Shown here one piece after another: positions 36,094 to 46,036 of a DNA stretch of 64,000 nt. Origin of the DNA: Ampullaceana balthica (taxonomy: Eukaryota > Mollusca > Gastropoda > Lymnaeidae). The stretch is taken from contig CALYLW010000976.1 in assembly GCA_944989445.1 (NCBI GenBank), positions 248,001 through 312,000 on the forward strand, written 5' to 3'. A program made the translations under genes and the position numbers. Position 1 is the first letter of the stretch; each line of letters opens with the position of its first letter. Below the pieces are notes generated by a model. The model saw nothing but the letters and a program-made list of their open reading frames with translations. It searched no databases and had not been told where the DNA came from.

Positions 36094-36413
36094 AGACTCT
36101 GCATCATGACGAACTTTGATCCAACGATGAGTTAGAAAATGTTTGTCTACGATCTTCTCTCACTCGGCCAATATCATTTAGTCCACGGGCTGATAAAACA
36201 CCAAAGCGTTGAGTTACTTGGACAAATAAATTTTTGTTGGAACCGGCCATTACTTTATGTTCTATTTCATCAAATGTATTATGTTCTGTGGTTGAGAAAA
36301 CCAGACTATTGTGTTCGCGTCCGCTGCTCGTCCGTGGAGTTGGTTTCCCTAGCTAACCGATGGTAATGTTGTGGAGCAACCACCATAACTTGGAACGATT
36401 TCTGTCTGTGACT

Positions 36414-36786
36414 CTAGCTTGCTTGAAAAGTTGAGAAGAGTGGAAATGCTAATTTATAGTATAATATAGGGGTCGGGAAACATGGCTCCCGAGGAAGATG
36501 TGGATCGACAAAGTCAGTAAGGGTGGTAGAAGATATTCTTGTTAGGGTGATGACAGTTGTGTGCATGGAAGAAGTGCTCAGGTTGTCGACAAGGGAGAAC
36601 AAATGTATGCCGTTGGAGTAATAGTAACAGACTTGGAATTTGTCGGGGGTGTTTGTAAAAGAGAGTAAGGGAAACGGTATTGTCACGGTCATGAACTAAG
36701 TAGGAAGGGAGAGCAAAGATACACAGCTCGAGTAAAAGTAAACTTGTAGAAAGACAAACGGTCGTGATAAATAAAACGAGGGTCAT
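36414..36786 (-). other. Mirrored small open frames upstream of Bcl-2 copy
   Basis: Two overlapping frames of 90 and 92 residues (36,786-36,514 and 36,692-36,414), identical to 37,832-38,204 in the other arm. The first starts with a hydrophobic stretch (FITTVCLSTSLLLLELCIF) resembling a signal peptide or membrane segment. Neither frame alone looks like a known protein. They could be 5' leader or a decayed gene. Confidence 0.25.
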
Positions 36787-37298
36787 GTTTTCCTTTAAGG
36801 GAGGGTTATAATTTTTTTTTCTAGAGCCACATTTAACAACATCACTGTTCCCTCTTTCTTCCTTCGTTCATTTGTGGTTGTAACTCTGTTTAATTTTGTT
36901 GATGTCGTAGACTTCAAGAGGTCTTTCTAAGCATTTTAGAAATCTTATTTTGTCTTGATAATCATTTTTTCGACATGTTGAGATTTCATTTTTTCTTCTG
37001 AGAGTTTTCTTTTAGTTTCAAGAGGAATGATTTTTGAGGAGATGAGACGTAACCGTTTGAATACCAGACATAAGCGCACAGTTCAACGAGACATGGATCG
37101 CGCAATTTACATGATCGATTTGAGCTATCGTGTATCCACTATGTCCGATTAGAAACCCATCACAGGAGGTACGGTGGGCGCAACCTACCAGACTAGAAGA
37201 ATTTTTTCGTTCGACTAGTGAAACGGATAAACAAGAACGATGATGATGATGATGATGAACTTGTCATGTTTTTTAGTTGTAACACATAGGGTCTAACG

Positions 37299-37320
37299 AT
37301 CGTTAATGTCTTATAACCAT
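37299..37320. other. 22-bp spacer at palindrome centre
   Basis: The arms close with ...cacatagggtctaacg at 37,298 and cgttagaccctatgtg... from 37,321. Only 22 unpaired bases (atcgttaatgtcttataacc plus at) lie between them. The left-arm end with the first spacer bases forms its own small palindrome taacgatcgtta. Confidence 0.95.
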
Positions 37321-37831
37321 CGTTAGACCCTATGTGTTACAACTAAAAAACATGACAAGTTCATCATCATCATCATCATCGTTCTTGTTTATCCGTTTCA
37401 CTAGTCGAACAAAAAATTCTTCTAGTCTGGTAGGTTGCGCCCACCGTACCTCCTGTGATGGGTTTCTAATCGGACATAGTGGATACACGATAGCTCAAAT
37501 CGATCATGTAAATTGCGCGATCCATGTCTCGTTGAACTGTGCGCTTGTGTCTGGTATTCAAACGGTTACGTCTCATCTCCTCAAAAATCATTCCTCTTGA
37601 AACTAAAAGAAAACTCTCAGAAGAAAAAATGAAATCTCAACATGTCGAAAAAATGATTATCAAGACAAAATAAGATTTCTAAAATGCTTAGAAAGACCTC
37701 TTGAAGTCTACGACATCAACAAAATTAAACAGAGTTACAACCACAAATGAACGAAGGAAGAAAGAGGGAACAGTGATGTTGTTAAATGTGGCTCTAGAAA
37801 AAAAAATTATAACCCTCCCTTAAAGGAAAAC

Positions 37832-38204
37832 ATGACCCTCGTTTTATTTATCACGACCGTTTGTCTTTCTACAAGTTTACTTTTACTCGAGCTGTGTATC
37901 TTTGCTCTCCCTTCCTACTTAGTTCATGACCGTGACAATACCGTTTCCCTTACTCTCTTTTACAAACACCCCCGACAAATTCCAAGTCTGTTACTATTAC
38001 TCCAACGGCATACATTTGTTCTCCCTTGTCGACAACCTGAGCACTTCTTCCATGCACACAACTGTCATCACCCTAACAAGAATATCTTCTACCACCCTTA
38101 CTGACTTTGTCGATCCACATCTTCCTCGGGAGCCATGTTTCCCGACCCCTATATTATACTATAAATTAGCATTTCCACTCTTCTCAACTTTTCAAGCAAG
38201 CTAG
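37832..38204 (+). other. Mirrored small open frames upstream of Bcl-2 copy
   Basis: Right-arm twin of 36,414-36,786, with the same two overlapping frames and the same hydrophobic N-terminus. It lies about 160-320 bp upstream of the possible Bcl-2 start codons. Confidence 0.25.
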
Positions 38205-38524
38205 AGTCACAGACAGAAATCGTTCCAAGTTATGGTGGTTGCTCCACAACATTACCATCGGTTAGCTAGGGAAACCAACTCCACGGACGAGCAGCGGACG
38301 CGAACACAATAGTCTGGTTTTCTCAACCACAGAACATAATACATTTGATGAAATAGAACATAAAGTAATGGCCGGTTCCAACAAAAATTTATTTGTCCAA
38401 GTAACTCAACGCTTTGGTGTTTTATCAGCCCGTGGACTAAATGATATTGGCCGAGTGAGAGAAGATCGTAGACAAACATTTTCTAACTCATCGTTGGATC
38501 AAAGTTCGTCATGATGCAGAGTCT

Positions 38525-39304
38525 ATGGGAGAAGATTTAGTTCTGAATTTTAACCAAACAAATTCTAAAAAACCTCCCAATAAATATTGTAGCACATTAA
38601 GGCGAACTGTTAAAGAGTTGTCAGATCGTTATGATTTAGTTTTTAAAGGCATGGTCAGTAGACTAAAACCTAATGAAACCAATACATTTCCAACTTTTGT
38701 TATTGTTGCTGATGAAATCTTTGAAGATGGACAAGTTACCTGGGGAAGAATTGTTGCTGTTTATGCCTTTGGAGCTAGACTTGCTAAGTACTACGTTGAC
38801 AATATCGTAAAAGATGAATCAGAATCTGATAAAATCAGTGACTCATATTCTTTGAGGTCAAAACAATATCAAAAGAAAATTGGATTATTTGTTGGAAAAT
38901 ATGTTGCTAACAAACTTGGTATATGGATTCTCGACAATGGTGGATGGGTAATTATCTTTATTATTTTAATTAATTAGGTGAGGGGGTGTCTTATTAGTTT
39001 TAGTTATTTATGTTAACAGTTGACCGGTCATAAGACATAGACAGAGTTCACTTATCATCACTATTTTCTCTTTACTACCTAATTTGACATATATCGGGGA
39101 GTTGCCGCTCATTCCATGCTAGTTACAATAAAGTTAAGGTGCCTTTTTAAAATACAACAAACAACATGTATTATTTCTAAATTTCAGGATACATTTGTTG
39201 AGTACTTCCAAGACCACGGGGACTTAGCGGGAAAGATATGGAAAGGTGTATTATTTACTGCTATTGGCCTTGGTGCCGTTGCCACCGTAGTTGCGTCAAG
39301 ATAA
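38525..39304 (+). CDS. Bcl-2 family apoptosis regulator, right palindrome copy
   Basis: Exon 38,525-38,947 and exon 39,188-39,304 (intron 38,948-39,187, TGG/gtaatt ... tttcag/GAT) give 179 residues. Helix 24-43 aligns with the BH3 region of Bcl-2/Bcl-xL, but the usual Gly-Asp pair is Val-Lys (V29 K30). BH1 keeps the WGR core (72-75, TWGR) with a small insertion before it. BH2 is WILDNGGW. Exon 2 encodes VEYFQDHGDLAGKIWKG and a hydrophobic tail anchor. The phase-0 intron directly after the BH2 tryptophan is the classic position in animal Bcl-2 genes, which supports descent from a cellular gene and argues against a retrocopy. Start uncertain: the frame is open 22 codons further upstream (to 38,459) with a helix suggestive of BH4 (IVDKHFLTHRWIKV), and an overlapping ATG frame starts at 38,368. 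A 5' exon is likely. Confidence 0.9.
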
Positions 39305-40934
39305 AGAGAAACTCATTAATAATTTATTTAAAAGTTCGTTTTTATAAGTATCAAACCAAAGTATTGTGGACCTACTACATAATATGATTAAATAGGAAAA
39401 ATAAACAACATTGATTTGTTATATTTATAAATTATAGTTATAGTCTTATGTATCAATAAACTCTGTTTAGACTTTCTTGCCTTTGTAAATTCAAGTCTCG
39501 GAGGCTATCACTTAGCTACTGGGGTTGGACATTTGGGTTTTTGAGTCATAAAATCTAGTATACGAGGCTAGATACAAATTGCATTCACATAGAAAACGCG
39601 TGAACTTGGAGACTGTGCACATAAAGCTAAATACACCTAGTCTTTACCGCAGACTTTCTATCACACCTATTAACAAGACGAGACTAAAAGGGGAGAAACT
39701 TAGAGCCTTATTGTAAAAACTCATGTCATGTGACAGTGTGAGTTCCTATTTGTAAAACATAACTCTAAAACTCAAAGCTTACATTACTTAAACAAAAATA
39801 GTTTAAACCATCCCGCGTATGGACCTTAAAGAGGGGAAAACGAGGCGTTAACTTTTTGGTTTATTGTACTGGTTTGTTGTATACATGTTAAATTGAGCAA
39901 ACAACAGCAACCCTAGGGACTTGATGAAACGAACAAACTACTGCAGCCACTCTAATTCTTAACTGCTCTTCAAACAAATAAGTTTTCACAACCACCACGT
40001 CTTTTAATGTAATGTTATTTAAAGATATTACTCAGCGATAAGTCACAACCTAATGAAAAAGAAAATCAATGGCCCTTCCATAAATTTCTACACCGCTTTG
40101 TGGCCAACAGATGTTTAATTATCGCAAACGCGAAACTTTTCAGCCTGTATATAGGAATCTCACCGAGTCGTTGGCCTATTCAGTCTGCGTATTTTCGCAT
40201 GCAGCTTAAACCATCTGTTTCCCTTCCCTGATCAATAACGCACTCGCCGCACGTCTATTAACAACATGTGGCCAACTAGATACCACAGCCTCTAATCGTC
40301 AGTGTTCCAAGTATAAACATAAATCTGTAAATCTTTACAAATCACTTGTAATAACCCCTAGTGATACAGTATAGCTTCCTAAACTTTCGCTACAATGATA
40401 ACCTATTTTCACATATTTTCCCTTCCTCAAAAATTACCTACCAATTTAACAACTACTGACTTATAAAATGTGTAAATTTTAACCAAAACCATAACTTATA
40501 ACCTTCCTTACAAAAAAATTTACAAGAGATCACTTATTTTACACTTGCATTTCTCTTAAAACTAGACAACAAAATACAATAGTCAGATAACTTGCTTACA
40601 AAAATTAAAATTAATTTACAGAATAATAAATTACTTTTAAAAAGCTACTCTTACGAATAAAAAAACCCTCAGTTAAAAAATATTTACAACACCTAATTGG
40701 GGTTGAATTATAAAGCCCTACCCACTTTATCAAAGTCTACCTGACACTATTAAAAATTTCTTCAAGTTTAAATAATATTATTCAAACAAACTAAAATATC
40801 TATCGCAAAAATACGCCAAGCAACATTTTAAATATTACCAAATTTGGTACCGATAGTATATGGAGAAAGAAAGAAAGAAAAACAAACAAACTGTTGAACT
40901 TTATATGACTCCCTTGTAACTAGAAATCTGTCAC

Positions 40935-41860
40935 TGTCTCTAAGAGGAGAATGATTGAGTAACAAAAAAACAAAAACAAAAAGACCATTGAACTTATAGA
41001 ATCATGCTCCACACTAAGATGAGAATCTCTAGTTAAGAAAAGAATCAAACTCGAGTTCCCTTTGAACCTAGAAATCTGTCCTTGGACTTAAGCTGAGAAT
41101 CCCTAAGTAAGAAAAAACACTAAGAAAATGATTCCCTTGAAAGTAAAAAATATGTCCCTGTCCCTAAGAGGAGAATGATTGAGTAACAAAAAAACAAAAA
41201 CAAAAAGACCATTGAACTTATAGAATCATGCTCCACACTAAGATGAGAATCTCTAGTTAAGAAAAGAAACAAACTCGAGTTCCCTTTGAACCTAGAAATA
41301 TGTCCTTGGACTTAAAATGAGAATCCCTAATTAGAAAAAACACTAAGAAAATGATTCCATTGAAACTAAAAAATATGTCCCTGTTCCTAAGAGGAGAACT
41401 TCTAACTAAGAAACAACAAAAAAACAAGACCCTTCAACTTATAAAATAGTGTCAAGAGTAGATGAGCACATCTAATTATGAATACAAAATACAACCAAAA
41501 GACCATTGAACTTTATAAAACTGTCCGTGACATTAAGATGAGCACCTCTAATGAATAAAAAAACATGAAGAAAATTACTCGGTTAACCTTATAAAATATT
41601 ACTACTACTAGTTGATTACATCTAGTTAAGAAAAGAAACATAAAAGACCTCTTGACTTAAACTATGAATCCAATAAAAACTATTACAAGGAAGAAAGGAA
41701 ACACCGTTAAACTTAGAAAATATTCCAATACTAAGATAAGAAGTAAGGCTGAAGCTGTCGAATAAACTTAGTGGAAATCCTAGAATTAAGAAATACTACG
41801 AACAAAAAAAAGACCGTTTCATAACATAGACCTCCACACTAAGAGGAAAACTGTTGATTT
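40935..41860. repeat. Degenerate ~75-bp tandem repeats, right arm
   Basis: About 11-12 units, each opening with taaga(t/g)gagaa(t/c) and continuing through a(a/g)ttaagaaa, aaac, then (t/c)ttgaac(t/c)tagaaat or cttataaaat. Three consecutive units form a 224-bp block present twice (starting 40,941 and 41,165) with very high identity, which is a recent duplication. No coding potential. Confidence 0.85.
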
Positions 41861-42399
41861 AGTTTAAAAAATCCTATAAAACTACTAAAATTGTTTATAT
41901 TTACAAAGAAAACAACCTTAAATTTACAACCGACCTCTGCAATAGCCCCCGTCAATACCCCTCTCCTCATTTGTCTTATTGATTTTAACCTACGCCAACG
42001 CATTACTTGTCCTGGACCACATTCCATACCCCCACTAACTTATTAAAATGGTCATACATCAAGCGGTAACATCTGTCCATCCAAACCCTCTCGTCGTTTG
42101 TACTATTGAATTTAACCTAAACCCACGCGTTCTAAATCCACTTCGTCACTTTTAGTACATACTTTATACCACCACACCTATGCTAACATCAGATCAACAG
42201 CCAAACCCGCGGTTTTTTCCACCCCTCCTAAAGTTGTCTAATTAATTATAATATATACTAAACCCTTCCTAATTGTAACTTATACCATCGACTGCCCCCA
42301 CTATGTTATTTGAATTAAATTCACCACCAACAACATCTGTCCAGCAGAGTACCCCAAATAAAATACATCGCCTAACAACCTGAAACACATAAAAACAGT

Positions 42400-42665
42400 A
42401 CTTAAAACCTTAAATACGACCATTAGAAAAATAAAATACAGTTAAAAATAGTAAAATAGCTTGAGAACCTTTAAATATTACCATTCAACAATACAATAAA
42501 AAAAATAAAGAGAAATAGCTTGAGAACCTTTAAATACGGCCATTCAACAAATAAAATACAATTTAAAAAATAATAAAATACCCTGAGAACCTTAAAATAC
42601 TACCATTCAACAAATAAAATACAATTAAAAATAAAAATATTTTGAGAACCAATCAATAATTAAAT
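42400..42665. repeat. Tandem repeats with TTGAGAACC, outer right arm
   Basis: About four units of roughly 65-75 bp containing tgagaacctttaaata and accattcaacaaataaaata. The left arm has a shorter related stretch (31,990-32,080 and 32,390-32,470), so copy number differs between arms. Confidence 0.75.
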
Positions 42666-43065
42666 AAAAATAATTTGAGGAACACTCAATTATGAAATGA
42701 ATATTAAAAAGTTAAACATTAAATAATTGAATACATTGAAAAAAAAAGGGGGGAAGTAAACCTTAAACATGATTATCCCCCCTTTAACCACAAGAACAGA
42801 TGTTCTAATGTACATATAACAATAGGCTATCCTAATTAACATAATTATCATGACATACTAATTATCATGACACCTCTAATGACCATGTTGTATAACAACA
42901 TGACACGTCTAATTAACTTGTCTAAGATAATTAACATGTTGTATGACAACATGACACCTCTAATTAACATAATTACCGCCGCCGGCAAAGGCAACAGCTG
43001 TGGTGACGTCACCGCCACCGCCACCGCCACACTTTTCCGCCCTGTTTCAGCCATTCCTAACTACT

Positions 43066-45277
43066 TCAGCTAAACATATAGGGTTGCCAGACGTCCGGCT
43101 GAAGGACATGCCCTCCTTTTTAGCTCAATGTTCTTCGTACGGCAGGCTAAGATAAAATCGTTTAAAATGTCGGGCTTTTCTTACATTTTATATTATAATT
43201 TTTATGTATCGTTTTTAAAACTATTACATCGTATGTTTACTTTAAATAAAAATAGATTATGGCAATTTTTAAAACTGAGAAATCTAGACAAGGATGAAAA
43301 AAATCTAGTTCTTGTTCTATGTTAAAAAATATCGCAGTCATTGAAAATGAAATGAAAGAAACTGCAGTATTGGAGGTTCTGAGCCGTCTTCACACAACCT
43401 TGTAAGTTTTGAAAAATAGATTGAAGGAGATATTTATTTCACTGAAAGTCAAGGAGATGTTGAGAAGACTTAAGGAAACTGGTCAATAAGAAGAGTTTGG
43501 AAGATGTTAAGTTGGTGTATGAAACAGGCATTAGTTATTTAGAAAAGTCGTTGAAAACTTTTGATGAATTTCAATGCTTTAATTGGATGTACTTAGATAA
43601 TATCATAGAATGTAAACTTGATGACCTTTTAGCGTGTATATTGTATTTGAAAGAGAAGGTTATTGTAGATGATGTGCAATTGTTTAACCAATACAGCAAT
43701 CTTAAATCATTTGTACAAGACAAAAATAAACAGTTTTTTAAGACTCTTGCATGAACAGTGGCAGCTATTACAATAAAATTGTACTGACTTTAAGTTTAAT
43801 CCGGGACACTAAAATGAAATATTCAAAATGCCCTCCTTTGTCGTCCTCCTTATGGTTTTATTAGCCCTCCTTTTGGTGTCCACGTATCTGGCAACCCTAG
43901 CTAAACAGGATCCAGTTATTATCAAGATTTTTGGAACAGTTGAAAGTATATATTTGTTTTTCTCTCGTTCAACAACTCGTTGGGAAGAATTAAAAAGAAT
44001 TGTGCCAATCACAGTGAAGAGGGAGTCTAAAACATGCTGGAGTGCACGATCAGAAGCTGTTAAGGCTATTATGAATGACTATATGAACTAGTACGGATAT
44101 TTGAAAATTTACCAGAAGATGCAACTATGACATCTGACAACAGAAGTGATACAGAAACTTTACTGGTAGGTATATTAAACTTAAACTTCCTAGTTTTGAT
44201 ACATTTCTGGAACATCATACTTGGGAAAATTGATCGTGTCCAGAAACGGTTGCAGGATCCTACTGTGAATTTCAAGGAAGCAGCATCTGACCTTGAATCG
44301 CGGGTGCAAGAACTTGTCAACATTCGTGATAATTTTAGCATCGTTGCGATAGAAAATGTAAAAACAAGATGCACAACTTGGGAAATCGAGGTTGACAGAA
44401 GTATTAGACATTGGAGGATACCTTGAGAATTAGCAAGAGATGCAGGACTTTCGGCAGAAGAAGAAGTTGCACGTGTTATGAACAGCGTAATTGATAGACT
44501 CCAATAGGAGATATCAATACGGTTTTTGTCTAAAAATCTTAAACACCAAATTTTGATTTTTATTAAACGTCAAATCTCTTCTCGCTGAGACAAATGGATA
44601 CACTTCATCAAACTTGCTTAGATTTTGGAAATTTCTACGACACTGACGTCAATGGTCACGAATTGTGCACAGAAATCTGAGACTAGAAAATGCTCTTCAG
44701 TTCCAGGACTGAAATTCTACCGGAAACTCCTTTGGAGCTTCTTGGTTTGATTGTTTCATATGGAGATGACGTATTTCCAAATCTGTGGATTCCACTGCAA
44801 ATACTTCTAACAATTGCTATTTCAATTTCAAGCTGTGAGCGGTCCTTCAACAAACTGAAGCTTATTTTGTCTTATTGACATGCTTCAATGGGACAAGATC
44901 GTCTTAGTCATCTTGCACTCCTTAGCATCGAAAGATAAACACTTGGGAATATTAATTTTGACAATGTGATTGACGAGTTTGCGACTGTCAAATCAAGGAG
45001 GATCAATTTGTTGTAGACTATGTCTATTCCAGTCATGTATAAATAGTAGAGTCTATTTTTTTCTTCAAATAAATTTTTATAGAGAATCGCATAGAGAATT
45101 ATTAGTCTGTATTCTACTTCATTAAAATACCAGATGGTTCGAAAATGAACCATATAAAACGTAAACTTTCAAAATATTTCTTGGGGGCTCAGTGAGCCCC
45201 CAGAATCTGTCGGTCCGAGAAGGGGCGCATAATTTGTGTCATGTCCCCGGGCGCAGATGACCCTAGCTACGCCACTG
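43066..45277 (+). mobile_element. hAT element, 5'-truncated (copy 2)
   Basis: Ends at ccctagctacgccactg (45,277) followed by cctaccat. Its sequence matches the 57.6-61.4 kb element in reverse orientation. Transposase relics are spread over several frames: 43,908-44,091 (KIFGTVESIYLFFSRSTTRW), 44,127-44,426, and 44,690-44,878 with the C-terminal dimerisation signature TIAISISSCERSFNKLKLIL. Stops and frameshifts show it is dead. The left end is cut at the palindrome border. The relevant protein family is the ZMYM1/TTF-type hAT transposase with DUF4371. Confidence 0.85.
43077..43899. mobile_element. Nested 823-bp hAT-like element
   Basis: The ends TAGGGTTGCCAGACGTCCGG (43,079) and ATCTGGCAACCCTA (43,899) are inverted. 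The 8-bp target duplication gctaaaca lies on both sides (43,069-43,076 and 43,900-43,907). Removing it restores hAT-homologous sequence (ctaaacaggatccagtt also occurs in the 57.6-61.4 kb element). It retains a transposase-like stretch at 43,497-43,754 (LFNQYSNLKSFVQDKNKQFF), so it is an internally deleted derivative of a second hAT family. Confidence 0.88.
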
Positions 45278-45990
45278 CCTACCATGCAATGTTCCCTCTA
45301 AGTCTAAGCTTCGTTGGTCCGTGTGCAAAGTTGAAAAAAACAACAACTCGTGTGCAAAGTTACACAACGTCCATTTTTTTGTGCAAATTTGCTACGCGGT
45401 TATTCTAATCTCCTGCGTGGTCGGTCAAATATCGGCGCAGTCGCGCTTCTTACATGGAACATTGCTAACATGGTTCTAACACTTCACTTACATATCACCT
45501 GCATACGAAACATCCACAACAGTATTGGAAACTTCAGCTGAGACAATCTTAAGCTATTTGAACCATTGTTCAGCTCGGCTGGTTATATTTTCAATAAAGG
45601 TTAGTACACACCTTTCAAATGCTCGCGAGCATTTGATTAAACATCACACGAACGCACTATAAAATAAGCCAAAAAATGGTGCGTTCGTGCGATCCTTGGG
45701 CAAATGCTCGCGAGCATTTGAGATTTGTGGACCAACCTTAAGACCCGCTCATCAATTGAACCAAATAATGTCAATGCACTTGTCTGTTGCGTTGTTGGTT
45801 AAAAGATGTAATATAAAGAAGACATTCCAGTGTTATTTCGATTTTTGACAAGTATTTTAATAAATGTTACTTATGACACCATAAATTTCAATTGTTTTGG
45901 CTTAAATCGAAATTAACGATTAATTAATCGTTAATTTTTCAAAAGTTAACGATTAAATGTAAATTAATCGTTAACAGCCCTATTTTACAC
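45278..45990. mobile_element. GATTAATCG-rich transposon relic, copy 2
   Basis: Counterpart of 3,553-4,108, starting exactly at cctaccatgc, where the hAT element interrupts it. It ends ttaatcgttaacagccct, which is the inverse of the agggctg start of copy 1. It carries a private insertion at 45,598-45,738. Confidence 0.65.
45598..45738. mobile_element. 141-bp PIF/Harbinger-type MITE
   Basis: The ends AGGTTAGTACACACC and GGTCCACAAATC-type (reverse of the right end) are inverted and include the long perfect block caaatgctcgcgagcatttg near each end. TAA flanks both sides (45,595-45,597 and 45,739-45,741). The matching site in copy 1 (caataagacacgctc, about 3,871) has a single TAA, showing an empty site. 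The 3-bp TAA duplication is typical of PIF/Harbinger. Confidence 0.88.
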
Positions 45991-46001
45991 GAACATATGT
46001 C

Positions 46002-46029
<28 letters not shown>

Positions 46030-46036
<7 letters not shown>

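Larger units (their letters stand above)
31672..37298. repeat. Left arm of giant palindrome
   Basis: Reverse complement of 37,321-43,065. Near the centre the arms are almost base-identical and co-linear: paired features sum to 74,618. Outward they diverge and differ by indels; the sums shift by over 200 in the repeat region. The outermost shared phrase is gtagttaggaat. The arm holds, from outside in, GGTGGC repeats, hairpin-rich AT DNA, diverged tandem repeats, about 1.5 kb of unassigned AT-rich DNA (33.8-35.3 kb), the Bcl-2-family gene on the minus strand, and about 1.2 kb of its upstream sequence. Confidence 0.95.
37321..43065. repeat. Right arm of giant palindrome
   Basis: Reverse complement of the left arm. 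It carries extra units in its outer repeats, including an internal 224-bp duplication at 40,941-41,388, which explains most of the length difference. The arm ends where sequence homologous to a hAT element begins (about 43,066), so the palindrome directly adjoins a truncated transposon. Confidence 0.95.

Noticed and set aside
36139..36366. 75-residue plus-strand frame (and 38,252-38,479 on minus)
   Set aside because: Antisense shadow of the start region of the Bcl-2-like gene.
31672..43065. Palindrome as a pure sequencing fold-back artefact
   Set aside because: Outer arms differ by substitutions, indels and repeat copy number, which a fold-back of one molecule would not produce. A misjoin of two haplotypes is less easily excluded and needs spanning reads.
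31672..43065. Maverick/Polinton or integrated DNA virus
   Set aside because: No polymerase, integrase, capsid or packaging gene is visible in the arms, and the Bcl-2-like genes keep a cellular intron.
29655..45277. One composite hAT transposon carrying the whole palindrome
   Set aside because: Flanks gcttccac and cctaccat do not form a target duplication, both ends are the same end of the element, and the right flank matches an independent insertion site in the GATTAATCG-type repeat (cctaccat at 3,552).
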